64,000 nt of DNA from G963701675 sp963701675 (GCA_963701675.1 OY969623.1:7006001-7070000), one strand, 5' to 3'; shown: positions 35,701 to 47,438, numbered from the stretch's first letter. A program made the numbers and translations. Notes: generated by a model from the sequence alone, not told the origin.

Positions 35701-35843
35701 AGGCGGCCAATTGGTTTGTGAAACTCAAAAGAATCAAACACGACATGGGTAGTCAGGAACTCTTGTCCCGCTACGAATCGCTCCAGGAGCGAGCGCCGGA
35801 ATTCAAGAAGGCCTGCGAAGAACTAATGCGGAACACCAAATGA
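32784..35843 (+). CDS. Large secreted TPR-repeat protein
   Basis: 1019 residues with a signal peptide (MKLSFPIAVAVFVLAIEPAHG). The rest is almost wholly helical with TPR-like pairs, e.g. LRQRRHADLALEYLEGLSRK, YQDFIAKNPQTPRLTEVRLE, IAWQARAWLGRCLFETQDYR, KKHAEAIEAFRRVAPTYANY, and basic linker stretches. It is of the type found in planctomycetes as periplasmic scaffolds. It overlaps the following TPR gene by four bases (ATGA at 35840-35843), so the two are likely to be made together. No enzymatic motif is seen. Confidence 0.78.
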   Translation: MKLSFPIAVAVFVLAIEPAHGQRPHLEFVEGLRQRRHADLALEYLEGLSRKPLPPDIARSLPLEIALTRAAVGKSEPDRQRCVLLLKQAGAEYQDFIAKNPQTPRLTEVRLEIARIAALLAKQSFDQASAADRATTRKPLLDSARAQLEAAAAQFRSLLESIDTKLQSPDLPDDERKRLSPIRQNAELDHGINLINLFAAFDDTLSPARTEAAKQAVTVLKQLADRDRNLPIAWQARAWLGRCLFETQDYRTAKRELQTVIDEKNPAAAEGKRLARYFRLLVIEKDGETKDPSAVKLKEAEQWLNDYKAHADTPEGLSVRFQLAEASVDQAKKKSPSDSRRLLDEAERSYGVLERSTTEFARTARERRLGIVYTRSVDRTKGDIGQLKDFQECWLRAQVEIYQRTQEDQSPSKGEKTEEKSKKRDQRLKDLVRALERALDLADASTPASDRDEAQYTLAYLCLTETGDPFRAAILGEELARRDSQSNRASLASGCAIEAYAQLLAEAEANGGRSATVDQERLHRLAERMEKLWPNDPATDHARFHVGNIAIRQKKHAEAIEAFRRVAPTYANYAICQYRLAYAALQAHKQNAQPAEGNPPYQDQAIEALTRIPEAIDHTDPGSAAVYFNGKLELAKLLFANKRFEELGRTAEQLEKTYAVAKPTLDPAMLSEIEPTLKCLPVYAQAGRADVHFRAGRHAEVISLLDPIVRQIKENKFSDLKDTRIVRLIQSLALWSQIQSGNGKEAEDLLKNILDNKTQSDLEATSTVTNELLALVGGRLDELRKKGSDGAADLQRARENFDKFLNAMALESVETRSPEMVRFMAFSYSLLENHAQAADFLGRLPPPSSGDGKASPEKETAYQSFQLLHARELRLARRFDDAQNKLRDILKADWGKKSTDVKKELLSLWEDKGEYQAAARGWNDLMTTVRPQMEQNARLKDLYYECYYHVVYCLCSGAAATADARKKNDDVQKAANWFVKLKRIKHDMGSQELLSRYESLQERAPEFKKACEELMRNTK

Positions 35844-36946
35844 ACCAGCGAATTTCAGCAAGCGGCTTTGTCTGGAGTGCACTGCTCGGTTGCGCCGTTT
35901 TCGGACGTGCAGCGCACGGTCAGGATGAGATTACCTACCTGGATCGTGCGGCCAAAAAGGAAGCGAAGGTTACCGGGTCGATACAGTCGGAGAATCCGAG
36001 CCAAATCACGCTCAAGGCAGGGACCGCCGGGACGCGAACGATACCCGCCAATGACGTGATTGACGTCGTCTACGAAGTGTCTCCCACGTTTCGTGTGGAG
36101 TATCGCAACGCCGTCAGCCACGAGAACGCCGCAGACAAGGCCGTCAAGGAAGAGGTTCGGAAACAAGAAACACAGGAAGCCGTCAAACGATACGAGGCGC
36201 TCTTGAAGGGTGGTTTGCCCGACAACGCGAAACGCCACATCGACTACAAGCTGGCGCGTATGAAAGCCGTTGAGTCGACGCCGGCGTCGTCTGGCCGTGA
36301 TGCCATCGCGGCGTTGACGGAATTCCAGCGTAACCATCCTCAGGCATGGCAACGCTACCGTGCCGCCCACTTGCTGGCGGCGCTTCATGTGCGAGATGGA
36401 TCAATCGACGCGGCTCTACAAACGCACGAAGACTTCGCGGGAACTCCCAATCTCGACGCCGAGCTCGCCAAGGACTGCCAACTCAAGATCGCAAGAATTC
36501 TCGTCGATGCCCGGCGTCTTGATGCAGCGGAAACGAAGCTCAAAGGCCTGATAAAGGATGACAAGCTAGACGACGAGCACACTTTGCGCGCCCGCCTATT
36601 GGTTGAAGAATGTCGAGCGGGCCGAGGAAAGGCCGACGACGCGATCAAGAACATCGAACAAATGATCGAAAAGACCTCGGAAGCCGAGTGGAAGGCGCTT
36701 GCCTTCAACACGCTGGGAGATTGTCACCGGCTGGCGAATCAGCCGCGTGACGCCATGTGGTCCTATCTCTGGGTGGATGTCGTCTACCATGCGAACCGGC
36801 AAGAACACTCCCGAGCCGTTTACCATCTGATCCAACTGTTTCGAGAATTCAAGGACGACAAACGGGAGAAACAGTATCGGGAAAAGCTGGCCGGCCCTGT
36901 GTTTGCGGGACTGGATTACCAGCGAAAACTGCTTGCCGAAAAGTAA
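35840..36946 (+). CDS. Secreted TPR-type protein, second gene of the pair
   Basis: 368 residues, start overlapping the preceding stop by four bases. A signal peptide (SGFVWSALLGCAVFGRAAHG) is followed by a small beta domain (EITYLDRAAKKEAKVTGSIQ, SENPSQITLKAGTAGTRTIP, DVIDVVYEV) and then helical repeats (DAIAALTEFQRNHPQAWQRY, DCQLKIARILVDARRLDAAE, WKALAFNTLGDCHRLANQPR). The arrangement suggests a partner of the larger TPR protein, perhaps in one periplasmic complex. Function unknown. Confidence 0.75.
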   Translation: MNQRISASGFVWSALLGCAVFGRAAHGQDEITYLDRAAKKEAKVTGSIQSENPSQITLKAGTAGTRTIPANDVIDVVYEVSPTFRVEYRNAVSHENAADKAVKEEVRKQETQEAVKRYEALLKGGLPDNAKRHIDYKLARMKAVESTPASSGRDAIAALTEFQRNHPQAWQRYRAAHLLAALHVRDGSIDAALQTHEDFAGTPNLDAELAKDCQLKIARILVDARRLDAAETKLKGLIKDDKLDDEHTLRARLLVEECRAGRGKADDAIKNIEQMIEKTSEAEWKALAFNTLGDCHRLANQPRDAMWSYLWVDVVYHANRQEHSRAVYHLIQLFREFKDDKREKQYREKLAGPVFAGLDYQRKLLAEK

Positions 36947-37074
36947 CTCGTTCCAAATCGAAAAGTTCCGGCGGACGCAGCCGGCGAATTCGACTCTCCC
37001 GATTGGAAGCCTACCTGCCGTTACGAGCCATCGCGGCTCCCTGCCACGGGATTCTGATCCAACGAGACTAAGGA

Positions 37075-37490
37075 ATGAATGTAGCACCGAACGCATCTGA
37101 CTCGGACACTGTCGAACTTGGCGCCCTCGATGAGCGGCGAACTGGTGATCGTAGCTCATGTGAAGACATCCGGCCGGTGCGACTACTGGCGCGACCGAGC
37201 TTTCGGGCGTTGCCGGGCTTCATCCGCGATTTTTCCAGCCGCGGAATCGGCTTGATCATGATGAGGCCTTTCGAGGCCAATACCATGCTGGCCGTGCAGC
37301 TTCAAAAACGAGGCGCGGGTGTTTCCGGCATACTTACCGCGCATGTGCGCTACTCCCGCCAATTGGGAGACCATTGTTGGTTCATCGGTTGCAGACTCTC
37401 GCGCCCCTCAGCGATGAGGAGCAAGACGGACTACGGCACGGAGACGTGGAGAAGACAATCTTGTGGGGGGACGTCGACTGGGAAGAATAG
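37075..37490 (+). CDS. PilZ-like domain protein, frameshifted near the 3' end
   Basis: The frame from 37075 has GALDERRTGDRSSCEDIRPV, FIRDFSSRGIGLIMMRPFEA, GILTAHVRYSRQLGDHCWFI and GCRLSRP, the pattern of planctomycete PilZ-like domains. At the C4 run 37404-37407 it departs from the family pattern; one base more would give LSDEEQDGLRHGDVEKTILW, GDVDWEE and a stop at 37490, for 138 residues. In this form the end matches the CRLQPPLDAEEL relic at 2554-2989. Cyclic-di-GMP binding is possible, but the RxxxR and DxSxxG motifs are only partly conserved (SRG-x-GL). Confidence 0.7.
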
Positions 37491-37500
37491 TGTGCGTCCG

Positions 37501-37532
37501 CCAAGCTCACGAGCCGGGGCCCGTGAGCTTGG
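37501..37532. repeat. Inverted repeat between convergent genes
   Basis: CCAAGCTCACG and CGTGAGCTTGG, an exact 11-bp pair, enclose a GC-rich loop (AGCCGGGGCC). It lies between the convergent PilZ-like gene and the LolA-like gene and may act as a bidirectional 3' stem. There is no T tract on either side. Confidence 0.75.
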
Positions 37533-37547
37533 AAACGGAGGTGGTTA

Positions 37548-38267
37548 CTATTTGCCGAATACCTTGTCGTCGAGCTTTTCCATTCGCTTCATGTCCAGAA
37601 GTTCCGCCTCAACAAACGGCTTCCCTTCTCGCTTGATTACGACTTTCATCGGCGATTTGAGTCCGTCCACGTCCTTGTAGTTCTCGTAGAAGCTTTCTTG
37701 TTCAACTTCCTTGAAGCCCGCCTCGGCCGCCTTGACCTTCGCCACGGATTTGACCAGCAGGCCCGTTTGTTTGTCGAAGAAAAGCTGCACGTCGCGATGG
37801 CCGGCCTTGCTCACTTTGACACCGACTGCCGGCTGGTTGTTCACTTTCGTCTCGGGAATGCTCGTGAGCTTATAGCTGGGATCACTCAACGGCAGGAGAG
37901 TGTTGACCCAGCCGGAGTAGTGATTTTCCTTTTGCTCTTCCAGTTGTTCCTTTTCCATCTCTTCGCCATTCATGTAGCCTTTGTCGCCGTTCAGCGCGAT
38001 GGTGAAGACACCTTCGATCTCCATGCGGAACTTGTCGGGCCATTGAACGGAGTATTTGCCGGTGTACGGCACGCCCTCGCCCATTCCGAAGTACATCCCT
38101 TTTTCGTTCCAAGTCATGGCCTTGTACTTGGCGAGTTTCTCGGCGCCTCCGGACGCCTTGATCGCCTTGTCGATGATGGCCTTGGTGCTTGCCGCATCGT
38201 CGGCCGACAACGGTCCCGCTACCAGCAGGACGGCAACGACCAAGCTAAGAAATCGCAGTTTCTGCAT
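37548..38267 (-). CDS. Secreted outer-membrane lipoprotein-sorting-like protein
   Basis: 239 residues from the ATG at 38267, preceded by GGAGGAG. A signal peptide (FLSLVVAVLLVAGPLSADDA) is followed by IIDKAIKASGGAEKLAKYKA, and beta strands (GKYSVQWPDKFRMEIEGVFT, KAGHRDVQLFFDKQTGLLVK, PMKVVIKREGKPFVEAELLD) that look like the LolA/LolB beta-fold. Related proteins are abundant in planctomycetes. Its ligand is unknown. Confidence 0.72.
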   Translation of the reverse strand: MQKLRFLSLVVAVLLVAGPLSADDAASTKAIIDKAIKASGGAEKLAKYKAMTWNEKGMYFGMGEGVPYTGKYSVQWPDKFRMEIEGVFTIALNGDKGYMNGEEMEKEQLEEQKENHYSGWVNTLLPLSDPSYKLTSIPETKVNNQPAVGVKVSKAGHRDVQLFFDKQTGLLVKSVAKVKAAEAGFKEVEQESFYENYKDVDGLKSPMKVVIKREGKPFVEAELLDMKRMEKLDDKVFGK

Positions 38268-38392
38268 CTTTCGACTCCTCCACGATGTTCGACGTGATAG
38301 ATGGGTTTCCGTGGCGCCGGGATCCACCGTCACCACACTTGCTCACAGAGGTCTTATGCGCACGGCCAGGGGTTCGCAAGGGGCAGCCCTGC

Positions 38393-38434
38393 AAAAGAAA
38401 GAATCCCAGGGCCGATGGGTTCGCCCCTGGGATT
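38393..38434 (-). terminator. Intrinsic terminator of the YTV gene
   Basis: On the minus strand AATCCCAGGG and CCCTGGGATT form a 10-bp stem, followed by CTTTCTTTTGC. It lies 22 bases after the stop of the YTV protein gene, in the right orientation. Confidence 0.75.
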
Positions 38435-38455
38435 GTTTGAAGTTTGACCAACTAG

Positions 38456-39337
38456 TTACCGACCGCACAGCCGAGCAAGAAGTCCGCATTTGCGACGACT
38501 ACGGCAACCCTCATCGTAACCGCAACCCGAGTCGCCGCAAGCGCCCGTCGGAACGCGAATCGTGGTTTGGTACGATTCCATTTCGCAATAGGTCTGCGTG
38601 ACATCCACGGTTTCCTTCACAGTCTCGCAAACCAACCGTTTCCGCGTTCCCGTCCGCTCAACGGGCTTGTAGTTGCACACGTTCACGGTGACTTCGCGCG
38701 TCTGCGGCACGGTCTCGCAAACCTGCCGAGTGCCCGTCTTCTCCTCGGCTTTATAGCTACAGACATTGATCGTGACTTCGCGCGTTTGCGGCACCGGCTT
38801 CATGACCGTGCAGGTCACGGTCTGCATCTCGGTGACCCGCTTGCAAACCGTATAGCAACAGCCGGAGCATGGGTCCACGACTTTGACGGGGACGACTCGG
38901 CAGACGGGAACTTCCTTCGTCACCTTTTCCGGGACACACGTGAAGTAGTTGATGGTGCGCTTTTCCGGCGTGACCACCGGAACCATGACCGTGTATTTGT
39001 AGGGAACTTCCTTCATCTGCTGGGTGTAGTACGTTTCGGTGCGCTTTTGTGGCGTAACTTCGGCGACCATTTCTGTGTACTTGAACGGCTCCTCGACCAC
39101 CTTGCTGACGATTTTCCGAATCTCCGTTGGGACGGTCTTTTGTTTGTAGACCGGCCGATACGCAGTGACCGTCTTCTCGATGTACGCCGGGCCGGCGCAG
39201 GGTTGCGGTTCACAGCAGCTTACCGGCGCACCGCAATCATTCCCGCCACAGCGCGAACGGCGTCCGAAAGCGTCCGCCTGCGGGGCCGCGAACGAGAAAA
39301 CCCCCAGCGCAGCAGCCAAGACCAGTGCGTGTTTCAT
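38456..39337 (-). CDS. YTV-type cysteine-rich surface/wall protein
   Basis: 293 residues from the ATG at 39337 (GGAGG nine bases upstream; an ATG at 39346 touches that site). The signal peptide is ALVLAAALGVFSFAAPQADA. The body is a set of repeats of about 30-35 residues rich in Tyr, Thr, Val, Cys and Lys, such as FKYTEMVAEVTPQKRTETYY, YKYTVMVPVVTPEKRTINYF, TREVTINVCSYKAEEKTGTR and TREVTVNVCNYKPVERTGTR. This is the planctomycete YTV protein type, linked to the proteinaceous cell wall or outer membrane. The many cysteines suggest disulfide cross-linking. It has its own terminator. Confidence 0.85.
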   Translation of the reverse strand: MKHALVLAAALGVFSFAAPQADAFGRRSRCGGNDCGAPVSCCEPQPCAGPAYIEKTVTAYRPVYKQKTVPTEIRKIVSKVVEEPFKYTEMVAEVTPQKRTETYYTQQMKEVPYKYTVMVPVVTPEKRTINYFTCVPEKVTKEVPVCRVVPVKVVDPCSGCCYTVCKRVTEMQTVTCTVMKPVPQTREVTINVCSYKAEEKTGTRQVCETVPQTREVTVNVCNYKPVERTGTRKRLVCETVKETVDVTQTYCEMESYQTTIRVPTGACGDSGCGYDEGCRSRRKCGLLARLCGR

Positions 39338-39541
39338 GCGAGTCATCCTCCCAGTAGGTGCAAAAAAATTCAGTAACTGATTCGTAGCGTTTCTGTGGAA
39401 TTGCGAATTTTATGCCGCATCTGATGGCCGGCAACACACTTTTCCGATATTTCCTGATTTGCCTAAACTAACAAGCCGCTACAGACGGATCGTCTTAGGA
39501 AAGGCTGTGCCACCGTTCATCTAAGGTGAAAGGGAGGTGGG

Positions 39542-42065
39542 TTACTGGTTGAACTCAAACTCTTTGGTGTTGATAAGCGCCCAGAGGATGTCCTCGTACG
39601 CTAACTTCTTGTTCTGCGCGTGGCGCTGAATCCGCTCCAAGGCGAGGGTGAGTTGTTCCGGGGTTGGCTTGTGGCCGAACGCCCAATAAAAGAGTTCGGT
39701 AACCTTGTCCGGATCGGGTCGTGAATCTTTGGCGAAAACTTCCGCTCTGCCGCCGGCGCGGACGAGGCGATTCTGTACCTCATCCGAATTCAACAAATGA
39801 AGTGCTTGGGCAAGGTTGGCTTCACTCACCCGCTCGCATTCGCACGCGCTCATCCGTTGGGGTCTTCCGAACACGTCGAGGAAGTACGATTGGAATGACT
39901 CGTCCGGCAACATGATGGCCCGGCGCGGCGCATTCTTGTCCTGCGGCAGGCCGTTGAAATTCGCCGGGCTATCCGTCACCTGGCAGACCGCGTCGAACAA
40001 CACTTCGGCACTCATCCGCCGCGGGTAGAACCGAGCATATGTCTGCTTGTCGAGCTTGTTAAACTCGTTCGGCGCCGAGCTAAGCTGATAGGTCCGACTG
40101 TTGCAAATCGTGCGGATGAGATGCTTGAGGCTGTAGCCGTGATCGACGAGGTCTTTGGCGAGCGCGTCCAGGAGTTCGGGATTGGAAGGCGGATTCGTTA
40201 CTCGCATGTCATCGAGCGGGTCGACCAACCCGCGACCAAAGAAATGCGCCCAGTAGCGATTGGCCACGGCGCGGGCAAAGAATGGATTCTCCGGGGCCAC
40301 CATCCAGTCAACCAGTCTTTGTCGCGGGTCCTCGCTGCCGTCGTCCGTCATCGGCTTTCCGTCAAGTGGCTTTAACACCGCCGGCTGTCCGGTTCGCTTG
40401 TTGCGCACCGAGATGCCACCGGTCGGCCGGTGGAAGACCACTTGCATTTGATTGAACGGATTCGGACTGGCGCTCGGTCCGGTTACTTGCTTTCGGCCGA
40501 GCTTACCCACGAACGCCGCCAAGCTCCAATAGTCGTCCTGGCTCCATTTCTCGTATGGGTGATGATGGCATTGTGCGCACGCCATGCGCATACCGAGAAA
40601 TACCTGTGATGTATCGTCGACGAACTGTTCCGGGTTGACGATTTCCTTGTACCAGACCGTCGGTGGATGCTTCACTTCGTCGCCGGTGGCCGTGAGTATC
40701 TCGCGCAAAATCCCGATACGGCTTATCGGACGCGATGGACGTTCGGATCCAGTGATGAAAAGCAAACGTCCCTTCGGCCGCATTGGGCTGCTGTTTCCGC
40801 TTCACGTGTAAGATGTCTGCCCACTTGCTCGCGAAATAAAACGCGTATTCGGGCTTCTCCAACAACGCATCGATCAACTTTGTCCGTTTCTTCGCGTCTT
40901 TGTCCGCAACAAACGCCGTAACCTCGGCGGGCACCGGCAGCGTTCCCGTTATGTCGAGCGAAACACGTCGAATGAACTGCTCGTCGGTGCATATATCGGA
41001 CGGCACTAATCCGAGTTGTTGCCACTTTCGCAGCGCGTGCTGATCTACCGCCGTCTGAATAGGAAATTGATACTCGGGAATCTTGTCGCCTAACGGCACC
41101 GTGGCGCGGAAAACCGTGACCTGGCCTTGATACCGAGCCATGACTGCGGCTTCGCCGCTCAGGGCCTGCGTTTGAACTACACCGTTCGTGTCGACGGTGG
41201 CAATCTCTGTGTCGTTGCTCTCGTATTGGGCACGGCGCGTGATGTCTTCGACGGCGCCGTCGCTGTAGTGGGCGTACACTGCGAATTGTTGCTTAGTTCC
41301 GCGAACCATCGTTCGATGTTCGGGAAAAACGGAAATCCGAGTAACCATCGGATCGGTTGGCTTGCCGTACACCATTCCGGCGGCGATCCAGCGCCGGATC
41401 AGGTTGTATTCATCCGAGCCGACTTCCATGCGCTTGCCGCCGGCATGCGCCACTGTGCCGGTCGCCTTGAGAAGCAACAAGCTCGCGTCCGGCGCCGCCG
41501 GAAACAGACGCCGCCCGCGGGACTCCTTCACGAGAGTCGTGTAATCAAGATCCGGCTCGAAGCCGAGCAGCGACAGGCGAAAGCCGTTTTGTCCGCTGGC
41601 TTTCCCGTGACATCCACCCGCGTTGCATCCAAGCTTGGTGAAAATCGGAACGACTTGGTTCGGGAAATTAATGGCTAGGTCTGCACCGACCGCGCCAACC
41701 TGAAGGGGAATCTTCGCGGACTTATCGCCATAAGCAACCGTAATCTCGGTGTCGCCGTCCGCCAACGGCATCACGCGCCCCGCGCCGGTGATGCGGGCAA
41801 TCTTCGGATCTGCAACCGAGTACTCGACATCTCCGGTGAGGTCACGGAGCACTCCGCTTGCCAGTTTGGCGGTCAGCACCAACTGACGCGAATCATCGCG
41901 CCCTTTGAGCGTTACTTTGTCAGGATGAATGGAGAGTGCCTGGATTTCCGATGGGACCGCCGCCGGCGCGTTGGTCGGTTTCTCATCTGCGGCGGTACCT
42001 TCCGCTGACCACAAGAGCGCAGCAAGACCGATCCAAATCAACCCGTTCCTATGCGATCTGATCAT
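39542..42065 (-). CDS. DUF1549/DUF1553 cytochrome with Ig-like domains, frameshifted
   Basis: The N-terminus has a signal peptide (LIWIGLAALLWSAEGTAADE), a BIG2-like domain (IQALSIHPDKVTLKGRDDSR), and a haem motif (LGCNAGGCHGKASGQNGF). A second Ig-like module (ISVFPEHRTMVRGTKQQFAV) and the DUF1549 domain follow, ending SDKPYRDFAR. There a GCGC tract (40703-40706) breaks the frame; the other frame continues EILTATGDEVKHPPTVWYKE, the haem motif CAQCHHHPYEKWSQDDYW and DUF1553 to NTKEFEFNQ. Restoring a lost GC pair gives an 841-residue protein. Such proteins are planctomycete cell-surface cytochromes thought to act with a DUF1501 partner; none is next to it here. Confidence 0.85.
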
Positions 42066-42245
42066 CGTGATCTCCGAAGGACGAAGGCACGCGGGGGGAG
42101 TTAGCCGGCAGAATTACTATTGTCTGCGACCCGGCTTAAGAATGCAACCTGTATTCCAGTTTTGCGCTCAGGGCGCTGAGGTAAGTTCTTAACTTCGTCC
42201 ATCTGACGTAAGCATACCGCATCCCGGCGATGTCGCAAGTCGCTG

Positions 42246-43385
42246 CTATCCGGTGACCTCGAGACCCAGCAGTGTGAAATCGTCGGGTTGCTCGACGCGG
42301 TGACACAGGTCGTACGACAAACGGTCGACGAGCTCAGCGATCGGCTTATCTCGATGAGCGTTTACACAGGCGAGAAAACTCTCCGTCCCTGGGGCCTGAC
42401 CTTCGAACGCGACCGCGTCGGTTCCGTCGGTGTAGAACAGGGCTTTGTCGCCCTGCTCCAGCTTACAAGTCCGAACGGTAAAGTGAGTCTCGAAGACGCC
42501 GAGCAAGCTGCCGGGCGCTTCAAGAAGTTGCGCGGGGCGATTGGCGGGGATGTGCACCGGATGAGGATGGCCGGCGCGCGAGAAGCTCAAGGTGCCGTCG
42601 CTCACATTGAGCAGTGCATACACCATCGTGATGAATGAATCTTCGACGATTCCCTGTTCAAGCAAATCGCGATTCAATCGTTCCAATACTTCATCGGCAG
42701 GCACGAGGCGGTATTGTCCCTGAAAGATGTCCTTGGCCCTCACCCCGCGTTTGAGGAACATCGTCAGCAGGCTTGCGGGAACACCGTGCCCCATGGCGTC
42801 GGCCACATAGAAGCCGACATGATTCTCGTCGAGCCGAAACACGTCGTAAAAGTCGCCGCCGACTCTGCCGCACGGGCGGTAATGAACGGCAAAGCCCACG
42901 CGCGGCACTTCCGGAAGCAGTTGCGGCAAGAAACTGAGTTGAATACGTCGCGCTAACTCCAGTTCTTGATTCACACGCTGATGGGTGAGATGCAGCCGTT
43001 GATTCGCGATCTGTAGCTCGCTGGCTTTGTCGGCCAGATCATCCAGCCGTTCCTTGAGCGCCAAAAGCGGCCGCACCTGTGCAAGGAGTTCATCGCACGT
43101 AAATGGCCGCGCGAGGACAGCGTGTGCGCCGACTGCGAACCGTGCGAGCCGAGTTGGAGTCAGAGAGTCCGGGATCAGGCTTAAGATCGGCACGTCACGG
43201 AACGCGTGCGGGCCCGAATCTACATGGGCGTCGTCAATAATTAGGTGGTAAGGAGCCGAAGGGTCCGAGCGATCGCCCAGAGTGTCCACGTCGTGGCCGG
43301 CATTTTGCAGTGTCTCGCGAACCTGTTCCGTTTCTTGAGCCTCCATTCCTCTAAGCAGGATTCGAAATCCGGAAGCGGTGCTCAT
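42246..43385 (-). CDS. Receiver-like plus SpoIIE/PP2C-type phosphatase
   Basis: 379 residues. The first about 115 residues have a CheY-like fold in sequence pattern (RILLRGMEAQETEQVRETLQ, HLIIDDAHVDSGPHAFRDVP, AHAVLARPFTCDELLAQVRP), and a short coiled coil (LKERLDDLADKASELQIANQ) leads to a PP2C/SpoIIE domain: IQLSFLPQLLPEVPRVGFAV, GRVGGDFYDVF, VADAMGHGVPASLLTMF and LFYTDGTDAV carry the metal-binding aspartates. This RsbU-like arrangement usually dephosphorylates an anti-sigma antagonist. Its start is 20 bases from the -35 box of the divergent rRNA promoter. Confidence 0.87.
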   Translation of the reverse strand: MSTASGFRILLRGMEAQETEQVRETLQNAGHDVDTLGDRSDPSAPYHLIIDDAHVDSGPHAFRDVPILSLIPDSLTPTRLARFAVGAHAVLARPFTCDELLAQVRPLLALKERLDDLADKASELQIANQRLHLTHQRVNQELELARRIQLSFLPQLLPEVPRVGFAVHYRPCGRVGGDFYDVFRLDENHVGFYVADAMGHGVPASLLTMFLKRGVRAKDIFQGQYRLVPADEVLERLNRDLLEQGIVEDSFITMVYALLNVSDGTLSFSRAGHPHPVHIPANRPAQLLEAPGSLLGVFETHFTVRTCKLEQGDKALFYTDGTDAVAFEGQAPGTESFLACVNAHRDKPIAELVDRLSYDLCHRVEQPDDFTLLGLEVTG

Positions 43386-43404
43386 GAAATAGTTTCATTC
43401 GCTG

Positions 43405-43432
43405 TTGACACAGTAACGCCTAGTTTTATAAT
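43405..43432 (+). promoter_or_regulatory. Consensus sigma-70 type promoter for the tRNA/23S/5S operon
   Basis: TTGACA at 43405-43410 and TATAAT at 43427-43432 are separated by 16 bases; both hexamers are perfect. This is a strong promoter that reads toward the leader, tRNA-Ile, tRNA-Ala, 23S and 5S. No 16S gene lies downstream of it before the tRNAs. Confidence 0.85.
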
Positions 43433-43439
43433 TACTGAG

Positions 43440-43590
43440 TCCTTGATTCTCAGAGAAGAATCCCGCTTACGACACTACCGGAAAATGTCTATGGTTAACC
43501 GGATTATCGATACCAACGAGGACAGGTGGCGCTCTATCTAACCTGCTTGGACGGATAGGGCCAAACCAAATTCGGTTTGGCTTTTTTATT
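43440..43590 (+). ncRNA. Candidate structured leader RNA or small RNA before tRNA-Ile
   Basis: Between the promoter (43405-43432) and the first tRNA are about 150 transcribed bases with three hairpins: GATTCT-CAGAGA-AGAATC (43445-43462), a bulged stem CTCTATC/GATAGGG with GG/CC below (43531-43562 region), and the terminator hairpin. It could be a leader that controls read-through into the rRNA operon or an independent small RNA. I do not recognise a known RNA family. Confidence 0.45.
43561..43590 (+). terminator. Intrinsic terminator upstream of tRNA-Ile
   Basis: CCAAACC-AAATTC-GGTTTGG is a perfect 7-bp stem followed by CTTTTTTATTT. It lies 17 bases before tRNA-Ile in the path of transcription from the promoter at 43405, so it may act as an attenuator, or end a short leader RNA. 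Confidence 0.75.
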
Positions 43591-43606
43591 TCCCGTAGAG
43601 AACGAA

Positions 43607-43680
43607 GCGGGTATAGCTCAGTTGGCTAGAGCGCAGCTCTGATAAAGCTGAGGTCCTTGGTTCGAATCCAAGTACCCCCA
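43607..43680 (+). tRNA. tRNA-Ile (GAT)
   Basis: 74 bases. D arm TAGCTCAGTTGGCTAGAGC, anticodon stem CAGCT/AGCTG with loop CTGATAA (anticodon GAT), and T arm CTTGGTTCGAATCCAAG. The 3' acceptor strand TACCCCC would pair with GGGGGTA, but the 5' strand is GCGGGTA, which leaves one C-C mismatch at pair 2:71. The CCA end is not encoded. Order tRNA-Ile, tRNA-Ala, 23S is that of an rRNA spacer. Confidence 0.93.
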
Positions 43681-43706
43681 TTCGATCGATTTATCGTTTC
43701 GCGCGC

Positions 43707-43779
43707 GGGGATGTAGCTCAGCTGGGAGAGCGCGTGGTTTGCAACCACGAGGTCACGGGTTCGAGCCCCGTCATCTCCA
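43707..43779 (+). tRNA. tRNA-Ala (TGC)
   Basis: 73 bases. The acceptor GGGGATG pairs with CATCTCC (one G-U), anticodon stem CGTGG/CCACG with loop TTTGCAA gives anticodon TGC, and the T arm is CGGGTTCGAGCCCCG (five-pair stem with the usual loop). CCA is not encoded. Confidence 0.95.
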
Positions 43780-44210
43780 CTGAGAAAAAAGCGATTGCGT
43801 GTGGACGGTTTGATGAGCCGTCGCTAAATAATTCCGATACCCTTTTGAGATTGTTGAATCTCGAGCGCGGATAAGTCGATCTAAAGCCGTTACTGGTTGC
43901 GAATCGCTGCATGTTGGACGTGCGTCGATTCCTGGCCAGTACCAGGAACCCGGTTGCGATGGCGTGACTGGTGATGCTCTTTGACAATTCGGTAGCGGCA
44001 AGAGTTGCAAAATCACAAGAACTCGGCGTGGCAAGCGCAAGCGAACCACGCTTAGGGTTTGGAGTGATTCTCTGCATGAGCCCTTAGGAGAAATGGATCG
44101 TTACTGCCCACTTCCATCCGGTTGTGGGCACGTAGCTGGAATGCAATCCTTTCTCTTGTCCGAGCCCGAAGCGCAGCGCGGGTCTGACGATGAGAGGACA
44201 GGATCAATGC
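43780..44210 (+). other. Spacer between tRNA-Ala and 23S rRNA, with boxA and processing stem
   Basis: About 430 bases. TGCTCTTTGACA at 43975-43986 matches the rRNA antitermination boxA. Close to the 23S 5' end, GGATCAATGCGGCCAAGC (starting about 44201) pairs almost perfectly with GCTTGACCGCATTGATCC just around the 23S 3' end (47429-47446), forming the processing stem. I see no further gene. Confidence 0.7.
43975..43986 (+). promoter_or_regulatory. boxA-like antitermination site
   Basis: TGCTCTTTGACA closely matches the rRNA boxA (TGCTCTTTAACA). It lies between tRNA-Ala and 23S, as is common for the spacer boxA, and would help Nus-factor-modified transcription through the 3-kb 23S gene. Confidence 0.7.

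Positions 44211-47438
<3,228 letters not shown>

Noticed and set aside
43440..43590. T-box or known riboswitch in the rRNA leader
   Set aside because: No T-box consensus (TGGNACCGCG-like) or recognisable riboswitch core was found; only simple hairpins.
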